Origin: CAIZQW01 sp942493055
GTDB lineage: Bacteria > Verrucomicrobiota > Kiritimatiellia > RFP12 > UBA1067
NCBI GenBank assembly: GCA_942493055.1
Contig: OW818680.1
Span: 372,001 to 436,000 of the forward strand
Direction of reading: 5' to 3'
Length of the DNA: 64,000 bases
Shown here: one piece after another, positions 1 to 7,277 of the stretch
How the letters are laid out: each line of letters begins with the position of its first letter
Position numbering within the stretch: position 1 is the first letter of the stretch
Program-made: the position numbers and the translations under genes
Notes under the pieces: generated by a model
Told to the model about the DNA's origin: nothing
Databases searched by the model: none
Seen by the model: only the letters and a program-made list of their open reading frames with translations

Positions 1-659
1 ATTCTGGCAATGATTGCGGCTGGCTGGATGGGGTTGAGTGGGTACCGCCGCTTCAAGTCACGGTTTCGTTTGACCCGACACCGGGCATCTTGGAAACGAC
101 AAACACACTCCTCTACTGCGTAGGATATCCTTACGAAAGCCTTCCTGTTCCGTCCCTGGATGGCTATAGCTTCGATGGCTGGTTTACGCAGATGGGAGAA
201 TTGACCGTCCCTATTCATGCGTCAACCCTTGCAGAGGAGTACGTCCACAACCTTTTTGCGCGCTGGACACCCATTCCTTCCCCTGTCGGGTTTACGCTCT
301 GGTCAGAGACTCTTGGACTACACGGCAACATCTACGACCTCTTCTTGCAGGACCGCAATCTTGACGGCATTGCCAATGGCTTTGAATATGCCTTCGGCAC
401 CAACTTGCCGCTCAGTTCGCTCTTGCTCAACATCCGCTTTGTCAATGGCAAAGCCATCGTTGAAGTCCCCCAACAGGACGCAGCAACGCTCCCGTATGTG
501 GATGTTCGGGTGAGGGGCAGTACGAACCTGCTGGATTGGACATTGCCGATGATCCCTGCAATCGATACGACAGGCAAACCGTCATACAAATCATGGCACG
601 AGCCCCAAGGGACAACTCCAGCCAAAGCCTTCTTCAAGTTGGAGGCCGAGCTGAAGTAG
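1..659 (+). CDS. C-terminal part of a secreted InlB-repeat surface protein (5' end outside window)
   Basis: The frame is open from the left edge, so only the last 218 or so residues are seen. An InlB B-repeat (Listeria-Bacteroides repeat) beta-grasp unit comes first, with the typical V-S-F-D-P...G-Y-S-F-D-G-W-F-T pattern and closing F-A-R-W. It is followed by a Ca-binding-like DRNLDGIANGFEYAFG segment and about 100 residues of beta-rich sequence ending in FFKLEAELK. That final block resembles the C-termini of the proteins ending at 12829, 21000 and 33511, so it is probably a shared export or anchoring module (inference). InlB repeats are typical of extracellular adhesins. The ligand cannot be told. 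The start and any signal peptide lie upstream of the window. Confidence 0.75.
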   Translation, partial: SGNDCGWLDGVEWVPPLQVTVSFDPTPGILETTNTLLYCVGYPYESLPVPSLDGYSFDGWFTQMGELTVPIHASTLAEEYVHNLFARWTPIPSPVGFTLWSETLGLHGNIYDLFLQDRNLDGIANGFEYAFGTNLPLSSLLLNIRFVNGKAIVEVPQQDAATLPYVDVRVRGSTNLLDWTLPMIPAIDTTGKPSYKSWHEPQGTTPAKAFFKLEAELK

Positions 660-678
660 GTGCGTCATGGTTTGCCGG

Positions 679-954
679 AGATTCTAGCGCAAAAACCGCA
701 AATAAAAGCGAAAATGTAGGGGCCCGGCGAACCCGCACGGGTTCCGTTGGCCCGCCTCACCCGTGAATACACGGACGGCGGAGCGAACATTTGCGCGGAA
801 TCAACTCAATTTTCATCAGCAAAAAACAAGTTTTTTGCTGATGAAAATAAATAAAGATTTATCTGCGTGGCTATCCATTCCGCCGTCCGTGTATTCACGG
901 GTGAGGCGGATGAGATAGCCACGCAATCTCTTTGCGGCTTTTGCGATAGAATCT
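679..954. repeat. Nested, roughly concentric palindromic element
   Basis: Three inverted repeats sit inside each other: 679-702 with 931-954 (24 bp, 2 mismatches), 752-782 with 879-909 (31 bp, perfect), and a central hairpin 809-827 with 830-848 (19 bp perfect, 2-nt spacer). An extra perfect 10-bp pair, 865-874 with 915-924, flanks the right 31-bp arm. A small hairpin (GAACCC/GGGTTC, 729-744) lies in the left half. The element fills the gap between two convergent genes. It could fold as one long hairpin and act as a bidirectional transcription stop, or be a MITE-like mobile relic. No gene is visible inside it. Confidence 0.7.
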
Positions 955-974
955 TAGACACCCTGTGCAGAGCC

Positions 975-3257
975 CTAAACCCCTTGGACTTCAGGTTCGA
1001 GCAGGATGCCGAATGCCGCTTGAACGCGGTTTTGCATAATCTGCAAGAGGGCGAGGATGTCAGAGGCGCAGGCGCCGTCGTCAACAGCGATGATGTTGGC
1101 GTGGAAGTCAGTGACATAAGCGCCGCCGATGCGCAGTCCTTTGCACCCCGCCTCATCCAGGAGCCGTGCGGCAGATGCTCCCGGCGGATTCTTAAAGACC
1201 GATCCAGCGGTGCGCAAGCCGGCAAGCGGCATGCGTTTTTCGCGGATGGTCCGGCGCTTTTCTTTGATCGCTTCAGGATCTGCGCGCGTCAAGGTCAATG
1301 CGCACGCAACCGCGACACGCGCGTGAAGCCCCGCGCAATGGCGATAGGAGAACGCCAATTCAGCTGGAGTCATGACGCGCAGTGCGCCATCCGGCTCAAT
1401 ACAGCGGACCCACTTGACATGCTGAGCAATCTCTCCGCCATGCGCCCCGGCATTCATCGCCAGCCAGCCCCCGACGCTTCCGGGGACACCTTCCAAAAAC
1501 TCAAGTCCAGACCAGCCATCCGTTGTCAGCTTGTCCAAGAGTGCCGGACCGCGCCAGCCGCACCCCACAACCACGGCTCCGTCGTCCTCGACCCGATACT
1601 CACGACAGGCATCCTTGGTGAAGCGGACAGCACAGCCATCCATTCCTAAGTCACTGACCCACATATTTGCGCCTGCGCCAAAGAGCCGAAGCGGCACGTC
1701 AAGCGCCTGGCATGCACGAAGGACAGAAGCCATGGCCGCTTCATCCTCGACCTCGACACGCCACTGCGCCGTGCCGCCGACCCCATAAGTGGACCAGCGT
1801 GTTAAATCGCCGTTTGCGACAACAATAGCGCCGGGAATTCCCTCCGGCGGAAACAGAGCAGAAGGATGCTCTCCCCCCTTGGAACCCCGCACATAATCCG
1901 CAAGTTGGATAATATCCCCGGCGCCGGCAATCAGAACAAAATCACCAGGCTGGACCGTTGCTTTCAAGAAGTTCCAGACCTCCTCAATGCTGCGAGCCAG
2001 ACGGACAGGCTTGGAGGGGAGCTGTCTTCTGAAGTGCGCATACAGGTCAGCACTGGAACCGCCCAGCAGCGGCGCTTCAGAGGCTGCATAGACCGGCAAC
2101 AAGATAACTTCATCCGCATCGGCAAAGGCAGCCGGGAACTCAGGACCTAAGGCGAGCGTCCGCGTATATCGATGGGGCTGGAAGAGAACGATGAGGCGCT
2201 TGGACTGCTGCAAGTGCGCCATCTGGATGGCTGCTGAAAGCTCCTGGGGATGATGGGCATAGTCTGCGACGTACTGGACCCCATCCTTGTCGCGTATGCG
2301 CTCAAAGCGACGTCCTGGCAACTCCGAGCAGGCAGCGGGGAGCTGTTCAAAAATGGTCTCAGGGCGAATGCCCAGAAGCAGCGCAGCGGTGGCCGCGCCA
2401 AGCGCATTGATGATGTTATGCTGCCCGGAGACAGGCAAGGTGACGCGTCCCAGTGCAACGCCTTTGAAAATGAGGTCGAAGGAGGAACCGTCTTGTGTCA
2501 GCTCGGCATGGATAGCCCGCAAGTCAGCCTGCTCTGAAAAACCAAAGGAAAGCAGCGGAACGTGAGCGGTCTCTTTTGCAACAGAGGCAGCACGCGCATG
2601 GTCTGCGCATACCGCAACACCCGCGCGCGTTTGAGCAATGACCCGGCGAAAGCAATTCACTAAATCCGCTTCGCCCGTGAAATGTTCAAGATGATCGACA
2701 TCCAGATTCATCAGGACGGTTACAGCGGGATGATAGCTGGCGAGCGTGCCATCGCTCTCGTCAGACTCAGCGACGAGCACCTGTCCAGCGTCAACGCCCG
2801 CCACAGCCCCCAACGCGCGGGTGGTCCCGCCGATGCACCAGGAAGGGTGTTGTCCGCAGGCTTGCAAAAGACGCGTCGTAAAGCAGCTTGTCGTGGTCTT
2901 GCCATGCGTGCCACAGACTGCAATGGTTTGTCCGGATGACATGATTTCAGCTAAAACGTGGCCACGACGGACAACCGGGATTTGGCGCTCTTGAGCGGCT
3001 TGCAACTCAGGTTCATTGGGGTTCACAGCAGGCGTGACAACCACACAGGTCACAGAGGGATCGATATGAGTCGCTGAATGCCCCTGCTCAACGTGGACAC
3101 CCACGCCACGGAGCCAGTCTGCCAAAGGGTTGAGACTCGCATCACAGCCACTAACGCGCCAACCGCGCTTGCAGAGCACGTATGCGAGTCCGGCCATGCC
3201 AACGCCGCAAATGCCGACGAAATGGACATGGCCTGTATTGTCCCCTACTGTGTTCAT
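975..3257 (-). CDS. murC-murB: MurC-MurB fusion: UDP-MurNAc:L-Ala ligase / UDP-MurNAc dehydrogenase
   Basis: This bifunctional cytoplasmic peptidoglycan-precursor enzyme has 760 residues. Residues 1-455 are MurC: Rossmann start HFVGICGVGMAGLA, ATP P-loop GTHGKTTT (116-123), central-domain DVDHLEHF, and YAHHP (333-337). Residues 475-760 are MurB: FAD-binding YGVGG (491-495) and GAGANMWV, PGSVGG (592-597), SYRHC, the proton-donor Ser686 in AGSVFKNP, and a C-terminal Glu in LEPEV (E754). MurB makes UDP-MurNAc and MurC adds L-alanine to it, so the fusion joins consecutive steps (established chemistry). The domains are joined without a long linker. It starts 17 bp after sppA and is probably co-transcribed with it. 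The ATG at 3257 lacks a strong Shine-Dalgarno sequence. Confidence 0.95.
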   Translation of the reverse strand: MNTVGDNTGHVHFVGICGVGMAGLAYVLCKRGWRVSGCDASLNPLADWLRGVGVHVEQGHSATHIDPSVTCVVVTPAVNPNEPELQAAQERQIPVVRRGHVLAEIMSSGQTIAVCGTHGKTTTSCFTTRLLQACGQHPSWCIGGTTRALGAVAGVDAGQVLVAESDESDGTLASYHPAVTVLMNLDVDHLEHFTGEADLVNCFRRVIAQTRAGVAVCADHARAASVAKETAHVPLLSFGFSEQADLRAIHAELTQDGSSFDLIFKGVALGRVTLPVSGQHNIINALGAATAALLLGIRPETIFEQLPAACSELPGRRFERIRDKDGVQYVADYAHHPQELSAAIQMAHLQQSKRLIVLFQPHRYTRTLALGPEFPAAFADADEVILLPVYAASEAPLLGGSSADLYAHFRRQLPSKPVRLARSIEEVWNFLKATVQPGDFVLIAGAGDIIQLADYVRGSKGGEHPSALFPPEGIPGAIVVANGDLTRWSTYGVGGTAQWRVEVEDEAAMASVLRACQALDVPLRLFGAGANMWVSDLGMDGCAVRFTKDACREYRVEDDGAVVVGCGWRGPALLDKLTTDGWSGLEFLEGVPGSVGGWLAMNAGAHGGEIAQHVKWVRCIEPDGALRVMTPAELAFSYRHCAGLHARVAVACALTLTRADPEAIKEKRRTIREKRMPLAGLRTAGSVFKNPPGASAARLLDEAGCKGLRIGGAYVTDFHANIIAVDDGACASDILALLQIMQNRVQAAFGILLEPEVQGV

Positions 3258-3274
3258 GTGCGAGGGGGATTCGA

Positions 3275-4309
3275 TTAAAGAGACCAGTGATACTGCAAGC
3301 GGCTTTCACGCACATTTTCTTGCAAGAGGCGCTTCAGATCCAAATTCACGCCAAACCCCGGGCGGGAGAGAAGATCAAAAAAGCCAAGTTCCTCTTCGTA
3401 TTTGAAAACCTTGATGGCTTCGACTTTCAGCAACTCCGCCATCTTAGCGCGTGCGTCATCGTCATAGCCAATGCCATCGATTAAGCCGTTTTTAACAGCC
3501 TCTTCTGCCAGGAAGATACGCCCATCCGCCAGCGGGGCAATCAATGACTTCTCCATCTTTCTGTTTTCTGCAACCAGCGTGACGAAGCGTTCATGCATGG
3601 CCGAGATCAGTTTCTGAATCAGCTCCTTGTGCTCCGGCTTCACATCGATGAACGGATTCAGCAAATCCTTGTTGGCTCCCGATTTGACGGTGACATCCTT
3701 CACGCCAATCTTCTCGGCCAACTCCTTGAAATTATACGACTGCATAATCACGCCGATCGAGCCGGTCAGGGTCGTCGGATGCGCCATGATATAATCCGAA
3801 GCGATTGCGATATAATAGGCACCGGACGCCGCAATATCCCCCATAATGGTCACAACGACCCGGTTCGAGTCCACGGCCTTAAACTTCTTGAGTTCATTAT
3901 AGATAATATCACTGTCCGTAATACCCCCGCCCCCGCTATTGACCTCCAGGATGATTCCTTTGACATCCGGGTCATGCGTTGCACGGCGGATCGAACGTAA
4001 GACGGTCGTCGCATTGCCGCCTTTCCAGGAATCCTCGCTCAGCATGATCATGCCTTGGAGCGGTATACGGATGACCTTCTCTTCGCCAGCCCCGTACGAC
4101 CACGTCTCCTTCATAAAGGGGACTTCATCCTCGCCAGCCTTTGTTGACGCGTGCTTTGCAATCGAGAACGAGCCGCTGGCGACCTCTTCCCCGATTGCCA
4201 TCATGACCGCAAATGCAGCCACCAGCATCCCGACCCCCAGGACCACAAACAAAATAAAAAAACAGCCGCAGCCCTTCCACCAGCTTTTCTGTGAATTTTC
4301 GTTCGACAT
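3275..4309 (-). CDS. sppA: Signal peptide peptidase SppA (S49 family, short form)
   Basis: This inner-membrane serine protease degrades cleaved signal peptides. It has 344 residues, the size of short bacterial SppA. One N-terminal membrane segment lies at residues 14-39. The S49 core follows: GIILEVNSGGGG (118-129), the nucleophile Ser162 in DIAASGAYYIA, the LTGSIGV motif, and the likely general base Lys214 in SGANKDLLNPF. Thus a Ser-Lys dyad is present. The start is well supported by AAAGGAG four bases before the ATG at 4309. It is the first gene of a two-gene unit with the murC-murB fusion, divergent from the ThyX-like gene. Confidence 0.93.
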   Translation of the reverse strand: MSNENSQKSWWKGCGCFFILFVVLGVGMLVAAFAVMMAIGEEVASGSFSIAKHASTKAGEDEVPFMKETWSYGAGEEKVIRIPLQGMIMLSEDSWKGGNATTVLRSIRRATHDPDVKGIILEVNSGGGGITDSDIIYNELKKFKAVDSNRVVVTIMGDIAASGAYYIAIASDYIMAHPTTLTGSIGVIMQSYNFKELAEKIGVKDVTVKSGANKDLLNPFIDVKPEHKELIQKLISAMHERFVTLVAENRKMEKSLIAPLADGRIFLAEEAVKNGLIDGIGYDDDARAKMAELLKVEAIKVFKYEEELGFFDLLSRPGFGVNLDLKRLLQENVRESRLQYHWSL

Positions 4310-4331
4310 AATACTCCTTTAAAGAAATTTA

Positions 4332-4359
4332 ATGATATCACACTTTCTCACAGTTGCAA
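4332..4359 (-). promoter_or_regulatory. Sigma70-type promoter for sppA-murCB
   Basis: On the minus strand the -35 TTGCAA (4354-4359), a 16-nt spacer and the -10 TATCAT (4332-4337) precede sppA by about 22 nt. The -35 hexamer is its own reverse complement and is also the best -35 for the divergent ThyX-like gene. Confidence 0.6.
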
Positions 4360-4382
4360 ACTGCGAAAAAATCAAGTATGCT
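4354..4382 (+). promoter_or_regulatory. Sigma70-type promoter for the ThyX-like gene
   Basis: TTGCAA (4354-4359), a 17-nt spacer and TATGCT (4377-4382) predict a start near 4389, only about 6 nt before the ATG at 4395. This argues for the short start and for a nearly leaderless mRNA, which fits the lack of a Shine-Dalgarno sequence. Confidence 0.6.
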
Positions 4383-4394
4383 GTTTTAAATCTC

Positions 4395-4973
4395 ATGGAC
4401 GAACAACTTAAAATCAAGTACGCGAAGACGCGCTCAGTCTGGCGCGATGTCGCGGATGCGGCGCGCACAACCATCCACATGGAAGAGGGCGAAAAAGAGC
4501 CGAGTTCTGCGTGGAAACGACGCATGTTGCTCTCGGAACACTCCCCGATCCGGCAAATGATTTTCAAATGGAAGTGGATCAACCTCAAATATTGGGTCAG
4601 TGTTCACTTTGTCCGCCACAAAGTGGGCATTGAGCATTATGTCAGCACCCAACGGACAGACAGGACCGGCCAAAACCGCGACGATATTCCACAGTCCGCC
4701 TTGGTCAACCACGAGTGTTGCGCGAATGCTCAGGCGCTGATTACCATTTCCCGGAAGCGACTCTGCCGACAGGCCTCCCCCGAGACGACCTACGCCTGGA
4801 AGCTCGTGCTTGCTGAAGTCCAGAAAGCTGAACCGGAAATCGTCAGCGTCTGCGTCCCGGAGTGCATCTACCGAGGGTTCTGCCCGGAGTTCAAGCCCTG
4901 CGGGTATTCAGCGACACCCGCCTACAAGAAGGCTCTTAAGACGTATCATGAGGGGCAGCCTGAAAAGGAATAA
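4395..4973 (+). CDS. ThyX-like protein (divergent flavin-dependent thymidylate synthase family)
   Basis: This 192-residue protein matches the ThyX scheme. EHSPIRQMIF (48-57) corresponds to the N-terminal helix motif. The signature R-H-R-x7-S appears as R74-H75-K76-x7-S84, with Lys for the second Arg. The region around NHECCANAQ...RKRLCRQASPETTYAW corresponds to the C-terminal helix of the family. ThyX makes dTMP from dUMP using methylene-THF, FAD and NADPH. The RHR motif contacts FAD and dUMP, so the substitution and the Cys-rich tail (C153-x3-C157-x5-C163-x5-C169) may mean altered chemistry or metal binding (inference). A longer ORF from 4332 exists, but its extra 21 residues lie upstream of the predicted transcription start. 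It is transcribed divergently from sppA. Confidence 0.72.
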   Translation: MDEQLKIKYAKTRSVWRDVADAARTTIHMEEGEKEPSSAWKRRMLLSEHSPIRQMIFKWKWINLKYWVSVHFVRHKVGIEHYVSTQRTDRTGQNRDDIPQSALVNHECCANAQALITISRKRLCRQASPETTYAWKLVLAEVQKAEPEIVSVCVPECIYRGFCPEFKPCGYSATPAYKKALKTYHEGQPEKE

Positions 4974-5263
4974 TGGAATTCTGGAATCTTGGATTGCTGA
5001 AACTTGAAACTCGAAACTTGAAACTGGTACTGACGACTGCTACTGCTGACTGTATTTCACCCCATCATTCCAACATTCTCACCTGTCCGCCGTAGCCTTG
5101 GCGAAGGTGGATATTCCAACATTCCAGTTTGAAGTTACAGAAATGCCCCTAGCGACGATGAAACAAACGCCAAAACAAAAACCGTACATGCGCCCACCAG
5201 CTTGCTTTTTTTGCAGGCGTGTAGTGGCTATCGGCGCGCATATAATCTCGGTCTGAAAGTGAC
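4974..5263. other. Intergenic region with short tandem repeats
   Basis: No coding signal was found over 290 bp. It holds an imperfect tandem pair of a 14-bp unit (4999-5012 and 5013-5026, 13 of 14 identical), low-complexity CTACTGCTGACTG sequence, and a REP-like copy listed separately. A TATAAT at 5241-5246 is a plausible -10 for the pseudouridine synthase, without a clear -35 at normal spacing. Confidence 0.6.
5067..5124. repeat. REP-like GC palindrome flanked by 12-bp direct repeats
   Basis: The core 5083-5111 (CTGTCCGCCGTAGCCTTGGCGAAGGTGGA, split here as 5083-5096 and 5097-5111) belongs to the same family as 20511-20540 and the inverted 20378-20408 copy. Identical ATTCCAACATTC blocks lie at 5067-5078 and 5113-5124. 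They could be target duplication or background repetition of this AT-rich motif. Confidence 0.55.
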
Positions 5264-6052
5264 ATGATGCCCAATTATAGCAAACCCATACGTGAGAATT
5301 CAACAGTGCGTTCGGATTTAAATAATCCGCGGTCAGGCGAGCGCCTGCAAAACATCCTGGCCAAGCGGGGCGTCGCCTCACGTCGCCATGCAGCTGAACT
5401 GATTGAAGCGGGTGATGTGACGGTCAACGGCGAACGCATCACAGAGCCAGGCTTTCGCGTGCACATCGAGACCGATGTCATCTGCGTGAGTGGCCAGCAA
5501 CTTCCAAAGGAGACGGAAAAGCACGTGACCGTGCTCTTCTATAAGCCGCGCGGCCTCATCTGCAGCGCAGATAATGAGCGCGGCGAAACAGTCTGCGACT
5601 TCATGAAGAGCCATTTCTCGGAACGGCTTGTTCCTGTGGGCAGGTTGGACAAGGATAGCGAAGGCCTCCTGCTCATGTCCAACGACGGCGAACTGACGAA
5701 CATTATGACCCATCCGCGTTATGGACACACCAAGACGTACATTGCGCGTGTCGCCGGCCACATGGACGACCAGAAGATCGAGACGCTCCGCTCCCGTCTG
5801 GAGATTGACGGATATCTGATCGAGCCTGTCGAAGTCGAAGTCTTAAAGGTTGGGAAAGATCACACCCATAAGATTGCCTTCACGCTTTCTGAGGGACGCA
5901 ACAAGCAGATTCGAAAGATGTGCTCGCTCGCGCACTTTGTCGTTTTGGAACTGATCCGCGTGCGGATCGGCCCCATCAAGATTTGCAATATGCAGCCTGG
6001 CGAATTCCGGGTGCTGAGCGAGGCTGAAGTCAACCATCTCAAGCACGTTTAA
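5264..6052 (+). CDS. rRNA pseudouridine synthase, RsuA/RluB/E/F family
   Basis: This 262-residue enzyme isomerises a specific uridine in rRNA. An S4 RNA-binding domain comes first (about 25-72: ERLQNILAKRGVASRRHAAE...GDVTVNG). The catalytic domain follows, with KPRGLICS, the hallmark GRLDKDSEGLLL containing the catalytic Asp129, and the C-terminal EGRNKQIRKM motif. The order and length fit RsuA/RluB. Which site is modified (16S or 23S) cannot be decided from motifs, so no symbol is given. ATG codons at 5264 and 5267 are adjacent, and the Shine-Dalgarno sequence is weak. The exported phosphatase gene follows after 21 bp, probably in the same transcript. Confidence 0.9.
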   Translation: MMPNYSKPIRENSTVRSDLNNPRSGERLQNILAKRGVASRRHAAELIEAGDVTVNGERITEPGFRVHIETDVICVSGQQLPKETEKHVTVLFYKPRGLICSADNERGETVCDFMKSHFSERLVPVGRLDKDSEGLLLMSNDGELTNIMTHPRYGHTKTYIARVAGHMDDQKIETLRSRLEIDGYLIEPVEVEVLKVGKDHTHKIAFTLSEGRNKQIRKMCSLAHFVVLELIRVRIGPIKICNMQPGEFRVLSEAEVNHLKHV

Positions 6053-6073
6053 CCTGAATAGCGAGAAACTGAC

Positions 6074-6652
6074 ATGAAGAAACTCATCATCCTCTTGGCC
6101 GTATCCATCCTCAACCTGACGACCTACGGCGATATCCTTTCTCCCACCAACCGTCCGGCGGCATGGGCAAAGCTGGTTGTACAGGTGGGCGTTCCCAACC
6201 TGCATAAAATCACGACCAACCTCTATCGCAGTGCACAACCGACTGCTGAGGGCTTTCAAAACCTGAAGAAGATGGGGATTAAGACGGTTATCAATTTACG
6301 CTCGTTCAATTCGGACCGTGATGAAATTGGCAACACAGGCATAGTGCCGGAGCACATTTTTATGAAGGCCTGGCATCCTGAGCGTAAGGAAGTTGTCAAA
6401 TTCCTGCAACTCGTCACCGACGAAAAGCGCTATCCCATCCTCTTTCATTGCCAGCATGGTGCAGACCGGACAGGGATCATGTGCGCGATTTATCGCATCG
6501 CCGTTCAAGGATGGAACCGGGAAGACGCGATCCAGGAAATGAAGGAGGGCGGCTATGGCTTTCACACCATCTGGGTCAATCTGCCGACATGGCTGGACGA
6601 ACTGGACATAGAGTCGATCAAAAAAGAGGTCGGCATCACACCTGTAAAATAG
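6074..6652 (+). CDS. Exported dual-specificity/tyrosine phosphatase-like protein
   Basis: The 192-residue protein has an N-terminal hydrophobic signal (about 1-19), then a compact cysteine phosphatase domain. Visible motifs are NLYRSAQPTAEGFQNLKKMGIKTVINLR (shown here as residues 49-76) and the C-x5-R loop HCQHGADRTG with Cys126 and Arg132. This is the DSP/Siw14-like pattern found in many secreted bacterial phosphatases. The Arg is followed by Thr-Gly as in typical members. The natural substrate (phosphoprotein, inositol phosphate or other) is unknown. The signal peptide implies a periplasmic or envelope location. It sits 21 bp after the pseudouridine synthase and seems to share its promoter. 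Confidence 0.8.
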   Translation: MKKLIILLAVSILNLTTYGDILSPTNRPAAWAKLVVQVGVPNLHKITTNLYRSAQPTAEGFQNLKKMGIKTVINLRSFNSDRDEIGNTGIVPEHIFMKAWHPERKEVVKFLQLVTDEKRYPILFHCQHGADRTGIMCAIYRIAVQGWNREDAIQEMKEGGYGFHTIWVNLPTWLDELDIESIKKEVGITPVK

Positions 6653-6673
6653 CCCGTAGTTGCGCCCTAATAC

Positions 6674-6702
6674 TTGACTAGCTGAATCATTTTGTCTATC
6701 AT
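6674..6702 (+). promoter_or_regulatory. Strong sigma70-type promoter for the lipoprotein gene
   Basis: TTGACT (6674-6679), a 17-nt spacer and TATCAT (6697-6702) give an expected start near 6709, 20 nt before the ATG at 6729. Confidence 0.7.
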
Positions 6703-6728
6703 AAGCCTACTAAAAAGGAGTATTCTTT

Positions 6729-7259
6729 ATGCGGTTATATACATGTCTGTACCTCGTTGCCTGCCTGACGCTCAGTTTTATCAGTTCTGCGTGCCGGTCG
6801 CCACGGGCCAATCTTGATTTCTCACCCGCCATGGCGCAGACCTTTGAAGTCTTTATCGAGAAGCCAACCGACACAAACGCCTCGAAGCAGTATGGCGAAA
6901 TCGAGGGGTATATGATGTCCACAATCTCTCAAAATTTTGCCCGGCAAGGTCTGAGCGCGAGGATTCTCACAAACCCGGCAGAACACAAGCCAGGGCCGAA
7001 CAGCAAACTCTTGGTCATTAAACTCATCAGCTACACCCGCATTGGCGTCGCCTCCACCCTGGGCATCCAAGTCACCTTAAAAGAGGGCTCCACGGTGCTG
7101 ACCTCCTGGCAGGACTCTGTGCAAACCTCTCGCCCCTGGCAGGCGCTGGTGAATGCTTTAAATCTGAAAACTGGAGCCAATCTGAAGAAGTATTACGCTC
7201 CAGCAGCGCCTGCGCCTGCGCAGGTCCCTGTAGAGACACCGCCTACACCTGCAAAATAA
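6729..7259 (+). CDS. Small lipoprotein of unknown function
   Basis: The 176-residue protein opens with a lipoprotein signal: a charged start, a hydrophobic core and a lipobox ending in S-S-A-C (Cys22), so it is probably anchored in the outer or inner membrane facing the periplasm. The mature part (about 23-150) alternates beta strands and helices. Its pattern (FEVFIEKPTD..., KLLVIKLISYTRIG, TLKEGSTVLTSWQDSV) recalls periplasmic lipoproteins of the LptE/DUF4136 type, but I cannot assign a family. The tail is Ala/Pro-rich. AAGGAG lies 8 nt before the ATG. It has its own promoter, so its transcription is at least partly independent of the phosphatase gene. Confidence 0.75.
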   Translation: MRLYTCLYLVACLTLSFISSACRSPRANLDFSPAMAQTFEVFIEKPTDTNASKQYGEIEGYMMSTISQNFARQGLSARILTNPAEHKPGPNSKLLVIKLISYTRIGVASTLGIQVTLKEGSTVLTSWQDSVQTSRPWQALVNALNLKTGANLKKYYAPAAPAPAQVPVETPPTPAK

Positions 7260-7277
7260 CAGAGCGGGGTACCTGTC

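Noticed and set aside
867..1649. 260-residue plus-strand frame across the murC-murB 3' end
   Set aside because: Antisense to a fully motif-supported fusion; it also starts inside the nested palindrome.
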